DNA of 29,035 nt, taken from the NCBI GenBank assembly GCA_905221605.1, contig CAJNDS010001203.1, forward strand, positions 1 to 29,035. The letters are read 5' to 3'. How positions within the stretch are numbered: the first letter of the stretch is position 1; each line of letters starts with the position of its first letter. The DNA is from Symbiodinium natans (lineage: Eukaryota; Sar; Dinophyceae; Suessiales; Symbiodiniaceae). The position numbers and the translations under genes were made by a program. Under the pieces are notes generated by a model that was given only the letters and a program-made list of their open reading frames with translations, had not been told where the DNA came from and did not search any database. Of the stretch, positions 1 to 9,239 are shown in pieces.

Positions 1-1
1 C

Positions 2-457
2 GCCGCAGTAGGTTCGGTTTGGTATACCTTCGTGGATGCGGTTAGTGGGTTTAATCAGATTAGGAACACCAAGCGAGCTCGCGAGGTGTTGGCCATTGTG
101 GCAAGGTCAGGGAAATATCTCCCTGTCGGCCTTACCTTTGGCCCGATTAACGGCCCAGATGATTTCAACTTTGTGGTTGATAGGGCCTATGCCCCCGGCA
201 GAGGTAGGCGCCTTAAGTACACTAAGGAGTGGATTGCCTACGTAGATGACCTTACTGTTAGGACGGGTAGGGTCATTGATGGGCAGTTTTTCACTGATGC
301 CCAAGCCGAGGGGGCGGTGCGCGAAGCGTGCGCCAAGGGGGCAGTCGCGGCTCCGCAGAGCGCGTCGTCTGCTCTTGAAGCCTTAGTGCGCACAACTCCA
401 AGCGCGCGAACCATGACGCGGCGCGCTCGGACCAGAATCACCCCACGCGCGTTCTGA
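2..457 (+). CDS. Reverse transcriptase fragment (Ty3/gypsy-like), cut by window edge
   Basis: The frame is open from the first bases of the window, so this is the 3' part of a longer pol gene and no start codon should be assigned. Visible reverse transcriptase landmarks are the block-A-like YTFVDAVSGFNQI, the block LTFGPINGPDDF (equivalent to the FG-x-x-N-x-P-x-x-F block of Ty3/gypsy and retroviral enzymes) and the catalytic YVDD near positions 240-255. The enzyme would copy element RNA into DNA. The similarity fades after about position 350, and the frame stops at 455-457 without RNase H or integrase. The copy is therefore truncated, frameshifted or interrupted by an intron. The next large ORF is on the same strand in the same phase, but stops at 455, 608 and 677 separate them. 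Retroelement identity is strong; the exact clade is an inference. Confidence 0.8.
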   Translation, partial: AAVGSVWYTFVDAVSGFNQIRNTKRAREVLAIVARSGKYLPVGLTFGPINGPDDFNFVVDRAYAPGRGRRLKYTKEWIAYVDDLTVRTGRVIDGQFFTDAQAEGAVREACAKGAVAAPQSASSALEALVRTTPSARTMTRRARTRITPRAF

Positions 458-847
458 TGCTCAGGATGTTGGGGCTGTTCGGGTGTTTCTGTGTTCAGGG
501 GGGGTGTTTTTGGGGCGGGCCGTTTCCCAGGTCGCCGGTCTGCGGGCAGAAGGATTTTTCGTCGTTCGTCGCGTGCAGCTTCGTTCGTGTGTCCCGCAGC
601 CAGTGTGTAGGAAGCAGGCCTAGAGGTTCGGTCCAAGGTCGAAGCAGAAGCCGTAGAAGCCTTAAAGCCCCGACCATAAGGAAACTCCCCAAACCCCCGC
701 GGGCCGTGCCCTGGCCGCGCGGGAGCGGCTGCCTACCACTACTGCACACCGGCCCCTTGCAGCGGGCCGTGTCCTGGCCGCTCAAGGGCGCGTCAGGTTT
801 CCCTCGCCCATCGGAGGTCCAGCAAAGCCGCGGGCCTCAGTGCCGCG
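458..847. other. Gap between RT fragment and large ORF, no clear gene
   Basis: This GC-rich stretch has no convincing gene. In the phase of both neighbours it has stops at 608-610 and 677-679, and it is open from 680 into the next gene. In another phase, about 665-850 could encode a low-complexity Ala/Gly/Arg-rich peptide with two AGRxLAA units (near 699 and 762). This could be leftover polyprotein, but no family can be named. Confidence 0.4.
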
Positions 848-3800
848 ATGGGTGGAGGAGGGTCTAAGGGCAGGGGCAAAAGCAAGAGCCCAGGCCCTAA
901 GGGCCGGAAGGGCCCGCCCACGATAGACGACGTGCAGCGCCTGCTAGTCCGATGCATGCGGCACGGCGAAGGTGGCTGCAGAGGCCGGTTCGGTCCGGGC
1001 GGCCTCTACCCGGTTGATGAGTTGATCGAACAACTCGGGATCACCATCAACCAGTACAACCAGGCGGTCGCGCACGACGCCAGCCAGCGGAAACCGAGGT
1101 TGGACACCTCGCACGCTGGTTTCCTTCGTGCCTTCCAAGGCCACTCTGCCGATTGCGGCCATCCGATGGGGTTCATGATGGAGGGCCTAAGTGAGACGGC
1201 CATCGACGACCTCATCCGTCAGTATGGCCCGGCCATGTGGCACGGCACGGACTTGCATGTCGTGCCAAGCCTTTTGCAGAACGGCCTGATCCCCGGCGGC
1301 GGGCCGGGAGGCCGCCTCGGGGTTCACTACGTCCTAGGACACTGCCCCACGCAGTGGGAGGACGGAAGGCGCGGGTTCCGCCGCGGATCGACTTGCATAG
1401 TCGAGGTCCGACTGGCGGTCCTGCGGGACGCCGGAGTGCCCATCTATGCAGGAGCGGATGGAGTGGCCCTCACTGGCCAGATTAGGGCCACCGGCATTTC
1501 CCGCATCTGGGCACTCCCCAGGGGCTCGCCTGTCTACTCAGACTTGATAGCTGAGTTGGAAGTGGATAGGTTGGTCTTGCGTGTCGACCTAAAGAGTTTA
1601 GGCGACTCCAGTGCGGGCCCCAACCCGCCGTTGGGGCGAGGACCGAAACTGGGCACGGTCCAAGCGTCCCAAGCTGCTGCGGCCAGCAGTGGCGCGGCGA
1701 GCTCCTCGACGGTTACAGTGCTGGCCCCTGCGGGTCGTGTCATGGCCGCGGGGGCCGCCCAACCTGTTACCCCTCCTAAGGCCGCGCCTAAGGCCAAAGG
1801 GCGTCCCCTAGGGACTCCTAGGACTTCGATCGTGCCAGCGAAGCCCAAGGTGTACCCGAGGCGCAACATCCCGGGCCCCAATGTCCTCGAGCCCGAGGAC
1901 TCGCTCGAGGAAGAGGCAGCCCAAGCAGCTGAAGGTGTCGAGGAAGATAGTTCCAGCTCGGATCTTCCCGACACGCGGGCGCCTCCAGCCGCGGTCAAGG
2001 TGAAGGAGGACGAGGAGCCCGCTAGTGGGGCCCAGGCCGAGAGCGCAGAGGAAGGAGTCCTCGTGCTCGGCCAGTCGGTGGTCACCAGCGCGAAGGAGTA
2101 CCTCGCGCGGTCCGAAGCTCTTCTGAGAGCGCAGAAGCTCCAGTCGAGAATACTGGAGGTTGCGGGAACTGCGATGGTGAAGCTGGAGAAGATCACCAAG
2201 CGTGAGGAGTCCCTCAAAACGCTGCGCCGAGAGGGAGAGAGTCGGGCGGCCGGGGAAGGCGCCGACGGGGAAGAGGTGTCTGACGATGGTCAGGACGCCC
2301 CCGGGGCTGCGGGGTCGAGCAGTTCCGCCAGGCCTTCGGGAGGCGGGACCGCCCAGTCCGCCTCAGCCTCAGAGGAGCCTCGCCCCAACGCTGACGGCCA
2401 CTACGGATGTTCGGCTCCGGGATGCGGGCTAGCCTTTGAGTCGCTGGTGCAGTACCACTTGCATCAGGCGGCCTGCCATGGCGCCTCTCTTCCGCCTAAC
2501 CTGGGGATCAGCCCCTCCGCACCTCTTGACCCTTTTCGTCAGGACTGGCGGGGACGGCTGTTCCGCCAAGAAAAGGACGGTGGGTATGGGGAGGTGCCCA
2601 CGCTCCGAGTGATTAGGTACCACAAAGCCAACGGGTACGATCACTCGAGAGTCCCGCTCCTGAAGCGAGGGGACCGAATCCAGCTTGAGGATGGATCGCA
2701 CCACATCTATGGTGGTAGCCATCCGCCGGGGTGGCTTCGCGACGACCCCGAGCTGGACCCCCTTGGTGCCCCAGAGGGAAGCGATGGAGGGTCCACGCCC
2801 AAGAGCGAGCCCACGGAGGAGGCCGTGCCAGAGCCTCCGCGGAAGGCCGCTCCGCGCGGGCGGGCCCTCGAGCCGCCGAAGGGCGACGTCCAGCGACGCC
2901 TGGCCGAGCGTCGCTCCAAGCGAGATTACTCGCCGGACCTGGTGACGCCTCTTGACGAGCTCCATGCCAAGGAGATCGACTCCTTCTTCGCGGGCGACCC
3001 AGCCGCGGATAGCCTTGACGTCATTTTGATGCGCGCCGAGGTTCGCACTGAGTCCCACCTCAACGTTGGCCGGGAGCAAAAAGAGCCCCTGGTCAAGGAG
3101 GAACAGGAGGAGGAAGCTGAGGTTGTCAAGGACGAGGAGGTCTCGGTTGAGATGGAGGCAGGCACCGCGGATGAGGCGGACGATGTCGCCCTCCCAGCCA
3201 ACCGAGCCTACGTCGAAGGCCGCTTTTACCCCTACGGCAGCTGGCGGTGCTTCTTCTGCGAAGCCATCAACCCGGTTACCGAGGACCAGTGCCTCACCAC
3301 GCACGCGGGCGGCCCGAATGCGGGCGCCCCGTGCGACGGCCGATGGATCAATGGGATCGACATCGGGTGGTGGGAGGTAGATCCTCAAACCGCGCCAGAG
3401 CAATGGAGGCGGAGGTTTTCTGCCGAAGAGCTTGAAGAACAACAAGCGCGGGCAGACGCCGCGAGGCTTCTCAGCGATGAGGAACTCGCTGAAGCCCTCC
3501 AGGCGGCCGAGGAGGCGCAGGCGGCCGAGCGCGCCAAGAAGCGAGAGCGGCGCCAGGCGGAGAAGGCGGAGCGCGATGATCACATCAGCGAAGCGCTCCG
3601 CATTGCATGGTGGCAGTGCCCTAACTGCTATGAATGGAACCTTTCATTCAGGCAGCTGTGCTTTAGGTGCAGCACACCCCTCCGCTTGGCAGAGGTCGTG
3701 TCCCGCGGGATCCCGGATCCGCGGCGCGGCGAACAGAGGGACTCGGGCTCCGAGAGCAGCCAAGATGAGCTGGAGTACGAGATCCTTCTGGCCAATCGCG

Positions 3801-5605
3801 CGATGGATCAGGAAACGATCCAGCCTCTTCTTAGAAGCAAACACAAGAAGAGGGGCGGCAAGAGACGTCGCGAGGAGGCGACGCACGGCAAGGGCCGCGA
3901 GCCGTGGGGTGCTTGGGCAGACGCCCGTGGCAAGGGCCAGGGCAAGCCGAAGGGCAGAGGCAAGTCCGATGCCAAGGGCAAGCCCAAGGGGAGGGGCAAG
4001 TACGCCTGGGGCGCTTTCGCCGCGGGCATTGTTGCCGCGCTCCAACCCCGCCCAAGCACAAGCTGGGTCCCAGCTTTCCCGTGCGGGCCGGCCCGGCCGC
4101 CGCCGAGTGTTCCGCTTCCGCCGCGGACCCCCTTTTTCCTGGGTCGCGGGCTCCTCAATCGGTTGATGCACGCCCTCAACGGGAACATCAACGGCTGGTG
4201 GGGCCTGGCGGCTGCAGCGTCGGCGCCGATTGCCTTGCAGTTGCACCGCGGGGTCGTGCATGTTGTCGAGGACTCCATGCACGCGGTTGCAACGGTTTCG
4301 GCCGACGTTGTTGAGGAAATCGGCCATGGGGCCAGGCGGACCGTGTGGGTCGCCGGAACAGCCATCACTCTGGTAGTAGTGATCTTGTGCGGTGCTGTTC
4401 TGTGGTACGTGAGTCGTGCCGTTGCCAATCGCATTGCGCATTTGCGACATGGCAACACCGCGGCCCCTGAGGCGCGGCTGTCTCAGCTCCTTGGCTCCGA
4501 AGCGACGTTTGAAGTCGCGAGCTCCAAGAAAGGGGTGTCCCATAAGGTTTGGGTGCATCTCAAGGAGGAGACAGCTGCCTGTGGCTGTCGTGCTTACCTG
4601 GCAGAAGGACGCTGCGGGCATTGCGATGCCGCAATGGACACCGCTCGTTCCTTAGGGTTTTTGCACGCGGCCCAGCGAGGCGCGGGTCCTGCGCTCACAG
4701 ACTCCATTCGGAGTACCGCCTCCGATGCCCTAGCTAAGGGTAAGGTGGTGTTGGGTTTGGGGAACAGTGAAGGGTGTTTCTCCCAACTCGCGGCCAAGAG
4801 CCGCGGGCTCTCCTGCTTTCAGGGGCTCGCGGGTCGTGACCTGGCCGCGGCCCCAGCAGATGGAGCGAGCGCAGCCCACGCACATTCCGGCTCCGTGCAA
4901 CGTACCGCCACTGCCACTGTGGCGCGCACGCCAGGCCGGAGGAACAAGGGCCCAGCCCCCGCTAGGAGTTCTCCAGTCAAAGAAGCAGAATTCCTTGCGG
5001 GCGGGCCATACATTCAGGCCGCCCAAACGCTGCTTGGGTCCGGAGCAGCAGAGGATGTGATCTACATCCGGGCTTACAGCTTAGATTGCCCATCCTGCAT
5101 CGAGGCAATCGAAGCGTCGCTTGGCAAGGGCGCAAGCGTTCGGATTGTCGCCGACATGGGACAATGCCACCGCACCAAGCTCCAGTGGCAAGCGTTGAAA
5201 CGCTTGGCGGCCGCAGGTGCCGAGGTGAAGGTGGGTTGCGGCACATCCTTGCGCGACGCCTATGCTCGCGACGGCCGCGGGGCTAAGGTAGGCGCCGGGA
5301 TTCAAGGGCTGCACCATGCCAAGGCCCTTTGCCTACTGCGGCCTGACGGCGCGGTGGTGCTGATTGGGAGCCTCAATTTTACCACAAGCAGCAAAGCCAA
5401 TGCGGAGGCAGGGCTTAAGCTTGAGGTCCCCAAGACGCACCCTGTCGCGCAGTCCTACGTCGAGGATTTCCAGAGGGTGTCGGCTGAGGCATTCTCCCTC
5501 GATGAGGCGGTTGCAAAGCGCCCTCAGTTGGAGCGAGCCAGTAGCTCCAACGTTGCTGGCAACGCCACTCGTGCCCCCAACACTGCTCCTCAGGGTATCG
5601 AGTAG
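848..5605 (+). CDS. Tpt1/KptA-like, zinc-finger, membrane, SWIM and PLD-nuclease fusion protein
   Basis: This intact ORF encodes 1585 residues; ATG 848 (context GCGATGG) is the first Met after the upstream in-frame stop. Domain order: residues ~26-235 resemble RNA 2'-phosphotransferase Tpt1/KptA, with RH at 38-39, RAFQGHS (R94, H99), WHGT (H132) and a GVPIYAGADGVALT strand. A C2H2 finger has C521, C526, H539 and H544. A Cys pair lies at C801/C804. A RanBP2-type finger has C924, C927, C938 and C941. Gly/Lys/Arg-rich stretches precede one membrane segment (~1165-1188). A SWIM-like CxC-x8-CxH lies at 1245-1258. A phospholipase-D-type nuclease domain has HHAK (H1490, K1492) and GSLNFT (1507-1512) with N1518/E1520. 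Tpt1 enzymes use NAD+ to remove RNA 2'-phosphates or to ADP-ribosylate nucleic-acid ends. Single-HKD proteins of the Nuc/Zucchini type usually act as dimers. The RT fragment just upstream suggests a retroelement accessory ORF, which is inference. The long linkers are acidic or low complexity. Confidence 0.85.
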   Translation: MGGGGSKGRGKSKSPGPKGRKGPPTIDDVQRLLVRCMRHGEGGCRGRFGPGGLYPVDELIEQLGITINQYNQAVAHDASQRKPRLDTSHAGFLRAFQGHSADCGHPMGFMMEGLSETAIDDLIRQYGPAMWHGTDLHVVPSLLQNGLIPGGGPGGRLGVHYVLGHCPTQWEDGRRGFRRGSTCIVEVRLAVLRDAGVPIYAGADGVALTGQIRATGISRIWALPRGSPVYSDLIAELEVDRLVLRVDLKSLGDSSAGPNPPLGRGPKLGTVQASQAAAASSGAASSSTVTVLAPAGRVMAAGAAQPVTPPKAAPKAKGRPLGTPRTSIVPAKPKVYPRRNIPGPNVLEPEDSLEEEAAQAAEGVEEDSSSSDLPDTRAPPAAVKVKEDEEPASGAQAESAEEGVLVLGQSVVTSAKEYLARSEALLRAQKLQSRILEVAGTAMVKLEKITKREESLKTLRREGESRAAGEGADGEEVSDDGQDAPGAAGSSSSARPSGGGTAQSASASEEPRPNADGHYGCSAPGCGLAFESLVQYHLHQAACHGASLPPNLGISPSAPLDPFRQDWRGRLFRQEKDGGYGEVPTLRVIRYHKANGYDHSRVPLLKRGDRIQLEDGSHHIYGGSHPPGWLRDDPELDPLGAPEGSDGGSTPKSEPTEEAVPEPPRKAAPRGRALEPPKGDVQRRLAERRSKRDYSPDLVTPLDELHAKEIDSFFAGDPAADSLDVILMRAEVRTESHLNVGREQKEPLVKEEQEEEAEVVKDEEVSVEMEAGTADEADDVALPANRAYVEGRFYPYGSWRCFFCEAINPVTEDQCLTTHAGGPNAGAPCDGRWINGIDIGWWEVDPQTAPEQWRRRFSAEELEEQQARADAARLLSDEELAEALQAAEEAQAAERAKKRERRQAEKAERDDHISEALRIAWWQCPNCYEWNLSFRQLCFRCSTPLRLAEVVSRGIPDPRRGEQRDSGSESSQDELEYEILLANRAMDQETIQPLLRSKHKKRGGKRRREEATHGKGREPWGAWADARGKGQGKPKGRGKSDAKGKPKGRGKYAWGAFAAGIVAALQPRPSTSWVPAFPCGPARPPPSVPLPPRTPFFLGRGLLNRLMHALNGNINGWWGLAAAASAPIALQLHRGVVHVVEDSMHAVATVSADVVEEIGHGARRTVWVAGTAITLVVVILCGAVLWYVSRAVANRIAHLRHGNTAAPEARLSQLLGSEATFEVASSKKGVSHKVWVHLKEETAACGCRAYLAEGRCGHCDAAMDTARSLGFLHAAQRGAGPALTDSIRSTASDALAKGKVVLGLGNSEGCFSQLAAKSRGLSCFQGLAGRDLAAAPADGASAAHAHSGSVQRTATATVARTPGRRNKGPAPARSSPVKEAEFLAGGPYIQAAQTLLGSGAAEDVIYIRAYSLDCPSCIEAIEASLGKGASVRIVADMGQCHRTKLQWQALKRLAAAGAEVKVGCGTSLRDAYARDGRGAKVGAGIQGLHHAKALCLLRPDGAVVLIGSLNFTTSSKANAEAGLKLEVPKTHPVAQSYVEDFQRVSAEAFSLDEAVAKRPQLERASSSNVAGNATRAPNTAPQGIE

Positions 5606-6396
5606 GCTGCGGCCAGTTGGCGCGGCGTGGTATGTATCCACGCATTATCAGAGCAGGCGTCGCAGCACGGCACGTTGCTTCGCCAACCTTTTGCACTTTC
5701 TTTTGCGTGACTGCGGGCGAAAGCCGCGGCAGGTCGGAAGCCTGCCCATTTTGCATTCCCCGCACTTTTCTTCTATGCCCTGCCGGTGGCCCCTCTTGTC
5801 GAGGGTGCTCTTTTGCAGGTGCTGCGGACCGTGTCCTGGTCGCGGCAGTGCGCTCGCCGAAGCGCGTGCGAGTTGCACTGGCTGCGGCACAAGCAATGTG
5901 CGCGGCTCTCGCTGAGTCCGGTAGCCCGTAGGGTAGTTCTGGATAGGTGAGTAGCCGTAGCCGTAGCTTAGGGCCGGTAGTTTGTACAGTGTACCATTTG
6001 TACCATAGCTTTGCACTAGCAGCACAAAGACCTGCCCAGTACTCTGGAGCCTCGCCTGCCAGCACAAAGGTGAGCGCTCGCGACTTGGGGTGGTTTAGGG
6101 TCGTAGAGGGCTGCTGTCGTCGTGCGTCCGTTTGGTAGTGCGGGCTGCCGCCCAAGCCACATGCCAATGCTCATGATGTGCGGGCTCTACCAGGGTCGCA
6201 CGCGACACCCTCGCCCTAGCCCATTTGCCGCGTTGCGGAAGTGCTTGACGCACTATGAGCTCTTGGTGAGCCGGAAGCCTCGGCTGAGGGGCGAATGTGA
6301 GCAGGTCAAAGCATGCATGGTGTGCTTGCTTAGTGCTAGTGCAGCGTGTTGTTTTCCTTTGCATGTGTAGTTTTGCAATTCGTAACAATGCCAATG
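5606..6396. other. Non-coding stretch downstream of the fusion gene
   Basis: No ORF here resembles a known family. The short open frames are random-looking and overlap on both strands. Positions 5952-5966 read CCGTAGCCGTAGC-like, which resembles the first eight bases of the dinoflagellate spliced leader but is too short to call. If the preceding ORF belongs to a retroelement, its 3' untranslated region or terminal repeat should lie here, but the other terminal repeat is outside the window and cannot be compared. Confidence 0.4.
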
Positions 6397-6408
6397 TTTT
6401 GGCTCAAG
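6397..6408 (+). other. Possible degenerate dinoflagellate spliced-leader relic
   Basis: TTTTGGCTCAAG matches the last 12 bases of the 22-nt dinoflagellate spliced leader exactly. The bases just upstream (6381-6396) contain CGTA and CCA, echoing the leader's 5' half, but with extra bases. Spliced-leader remnants in genomic DNA are a known signature of mRNAs reverse-transcribed and reinserted in dinoflagellates. The next gene on this strand starts about 525 bases downstream. The match is short, so it could still be chance. Confidence 0.4.
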
Positions 6409-6599
6409 TACCGAGCTTGTGCCTTTGAGCACGGTAGTTTCGTACAGTAGCTCTTAGGTTGCTGTGCGGTCCGACCGGACGCACTCAGGCGTAGCTGCAC
6501 AAGTGCTTGAACTCGCGAAGTCGTAAAACAGCGTGACCGGGCTGTGATTGCATTGGTTTAGTGCAAGTCCAGTGCTGGTCGACTTCACAGGCTACAGTT

Positions 6600-6915
6600 T
6601 GTTCACTATATACTATATGATACTATTGTATACTGGCTATGCTATACAGTATAGTCTACGATATAGTATACCATATAGTATAGCATACTAACTGCACTAT
6701 ATAGTATAGTATACTCCACTGGCTTCGTGAAATGTCTTCAAGTTTTGAAGCTTCCCCTGAGCTGCGCCGCAGTAGCGTGGTGTCTGACAAATGAATAGAG
6801 TATAGTAGGAAAATATATATACCGAGTATTATATAGTATGCTATACAGTATATTATATGTAGTATACTATCTAGTATACTATCCAGTATACTATACCGTA
6901 TATTATCTAGCATAG
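6600..6915. repeat. AT-rich palindromic TATAGTATAC-type repeats in two blocks
   Basis: Two blocks (about 6605-6716 and 6795-6912) are built from self-complementary units such as GTATACTATA, TATAGTATAC and ATATAGTATA. They are separated by about 80 bases of mixed sequence that codes for nothing recognisable. Each block can fold back on itself and base composition drops sharply against the surroundings. The second block ends about 20 bases before the ATG of the ankyrin gene. Confidence 0.7.
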
Positions 6916-6933
6916 CTAGCCACAAAGATTCTC

Positions 6934-8948
6934 ATGACTTGCCCCGGAGGCGTGCTTAAGACGGTGGTCAACTTCCTCGTTTTGATTCTGGACCAAGTCA
7001 TGGATTTGCATCTGGCGGCCAAGGGTCACGTGGAGTTTGCCTGGGCCCTGTCGGGCATCGACTTGGGCACCTTGGAAGTGCAGGGCGACTCCCGCCCGGC
7101 CGACCTGAGGCGAGAACTGGAGGACCTTTCAAAAACTTCGGCCTTGTCATTGCGCCTTGTGCTCGAAGGCGTGCAGGAAGTACAAGACAAGGCGACGACA
7201 GAAGCAAGCCTCGATGATGGCAGCTTGCAGGGAGGGCTGGAGCACCTTCGCCAGGTCGACGCGCTCCTCGACTGCGCCCAGCGCATGGCGCTCGCAGATC
7301 GCTCGCCATGCCGAGTGCTGGCTTTCCGAAAGGAGCCCCCACCTTTTCCAGGGATCAAGCCTTTCTTGAACTTCCTGTTCCGGAATCGGCATGAATTGAC
7401 TTGGGGCCCGAGTGCCATTTACGACCTGACGCGCGGCGTTGTTGCTTTGGAGCAGGATGGTCAGTCTCGCCCGCGGCGCAGGGACAGCAACGACAGCAAC
7501 GACAGCGACTACAGCTTTGACGAACGCCAATTCGACAACCCTTCCCGGACGAGAATCGACTGCAACACACAGTTTTTCATGCCCCTTGTGGATGAGGAGG
7601 GAGTGGAAGATAGGAGCTATGAGGTTTTGGGTACTGCTTTACACCATGCCGTCTTGCGTGGCCTTACCAGCGTGTGCAAGGGCCTGCTTGATGACCCGGC
7701 CTTTACAGAAAGCGACGCACACTTTGACGTCGGCATCTGGAACCGCCGGGGCCCCGAATATTGTTCTGAGCGAGGTACAGCTCTCCACGCGGCCCTACCC
7801 TCAAGCCTTTGGCGCAACACTATCAACACTGAGATTGTCACAATGCTCCTTCACCACAGGCGCTGGCAGCTGACCTCGTTGACGTCAATGCCTTGACCTC
7901 TGAGGGTTGTAGCGCGCTGCACATGGCCGCTGCCTCAGGGGATGCTGCAACTTGCAAGCTGCTGCTGGACCATGCTGCCTTCACGGCTGCCGATGCATGG
8001 GGCACGTTACCAGAGTCTATCTCGAATTTTTGTTGTACTGACAGGGACCATGACGATGACCATCTCTATCACCCCTTCGACCTCTATTGGTACTCGCGGT
8101 GCCACATGGAGGACACCGGCACGGCCTTGCATACAGCGGTTGAGATGAACCATGCAGATGTTGTTGCAGTTCTTCTCGGCCACAGCCGCTTCACAGCTGT
8201 CACCTTGGCGAATGGAAACGGAAAGACAGCTTTACACAGAGCAGCGATGCTGGGCCGACTTGGCCTTGTCAAGCAGCTGCTGGAAGATGGCCGCTCCGGG
8301 GATGTCCGGACTCGTGCCGGTGAGACGGCGCTCGACCTGGCCCTGCGGCTGAGGCCAGCGGAGCGCGCCCGCAGCCATCGCTCAGCCACCCTTTCGGACC
8401 ACGAGCAGGAAGACATGCTTCGCAGGCATGATGCGGTGATCATGGCCCTGGGAGGTCATGGGCTGAAGCTGGACATACCCAACCTTTCCTCGCAGAGGAA
8501 GCAGGCATATGAGCAGTGCTTCCATGCCGAGGACCACATGGATGGCCGCTGGCGCAAGCGTCTGAGTCTCCGGAAAGGGGGCCGTCGAAAGGACGAGGTA
8601 GCGAGGAAGGCGGCCAGGGAAGATGAGCTTGAGAAGCTGGCTGGCAAAGCCGCAGGCCACGTGAAGAAGTGCAAAGAACCCAAAGCATCCAAGGCCCTGA
8701 GCAGCTGGAGCATCGACTCGCCCGACTTTCAAGTAAGCCTGCCCAAAACCACAAACCTTGACGTCATCAAGCGACGCCCCCAAGTGAGGTGCACAGGCCA
8801 AAGCCTCACCATGATCAGTGGGCACCAAGGTGGAGTCTTGGCCGCGTGCGACGGGTTGCGGCATGAAAAGCAGCGCTCGGTGCCACAACTTCCGGAGCCG
8901 ATGATATGTGTGCCATGCGAGACCCTAAACCTAAACCCTAAACCCTAA
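6934..8948 (+). CDS. Ankyrin-repeat protein, interrupted by one frameshift
   Basis: Two overlapping frames form one gene. The first runs from ATG 6934 to a stop at 7894-7896; the second covers the rest in another phase, ending at 8946-8948. Residues 1 to ~200 match no family I know. Ankyrin-type units follow in both halves: GTALHHAV and GTALHAAL in the first, then CSALHMAAASGD, GTALHTAVEMNH and KTALHRAAMLGR in the second. The repeat scaffold is continuous only if the phase changes near 7850-7866, consistent with one missing base; an assembly error, a tiny intron or a pseudogene would all fit. The second half has no ATG at its beginning and should not be read as a separate gene. A Lys/Arg/Glu-rich tail follows. 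The last residues are encoded by CCCTAAA repeats, so the true C-terminus is probably lost or continues in another exon. Ankyrin repeats bind proteins; the partner is unknown. Confidence 0.65.
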
Positions 8949-9023
8949 ACCCTAAACCCTAAACCCTAAACCCTAAACCCTAAACCCTAAACCCTAAACC
9001 CTAAACCCTAAACCCTAAACCCT
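8922..9023 (+). repeat. Interstitial telomere-like tract (CCCTAAA)n
   Basis: About 14 near-perfect CCCTAAA units are present, the cleanest telomere-like tract in the window. It provides the stop codon of the broken ankyrin frame. Confidence 0.95.
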
Positions 9024-9239
9024 GTACAACTTGCGGAGCCCGGTGGGTGTCTCCATATAATCAGGGTATCAGCTTGAGAAGCTTGTGACGGCTTCGCGTA
9101 AGAATGCTTGATCGAAACTGGACTGGTTCAAGGATCCTCCCCCTAAAACCCACTACCCCTCCTGGAAGAAGCTTTGCAACCTTACACCACAAGGGTCCTT
9201 GCAACTAAACCCTGAACCCTGAACCCTAAACCCTGTGGG
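9024..9239. other. Spacer with short telomere-like tract at 9204-9235
   Basis: This mixed sequence ends in four CCCTAAA/CCCTGAA units. A short open stretch near 9074-9115 (YQLEKL-like) weakly resembles the peptide of the island at 10186-10315. Short words such as AAGCTTTGCAA recur at about 9171 and 9269. No gene is supported. Confidence 0.4.

Noticed and set aside
457-867. 136-residue open frame after the RT fragment
   Set aside because: Arg/Pro/Ser-rich composition typical of GC-rich shadow frames, no domain, and it overlaps the start of the real gene at 848.
3432-4621. Long open frames on both strands inside the fusion gene
   Set aside because: Shadows of the zinc-finger and linker region; Arg/Ala/Pro-rich with no domain, while the 848-5605 frame carries the recognisable motifs.
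699-5840. Recurrent AGRxLAA-coding word (near 699, 762, 1728, 4829, 5826) as a regulatory repeat
   Set aside because: The copies differ at several bases and the word is made of frequent GC-rich codons; likely compositional.
5952-5966. CCGTAGCCGTAGC as a spliced-leader 5' end
   Set aside because: Only eight bases match the leader and the remaining two thirds are absent.
7893-7895. Separate gene start for the second half of the ankyrin gene
   Set aside because: The codon is TTG, and the same phase continues upstream as ankyrin-like sequence, so it is a frameshifted continuation.
8922-9023. True chromosome end
   Set aside because: The tract is short and followed by more than 20 kb of genes and elements, so it is interstitial; no terminal array is present.
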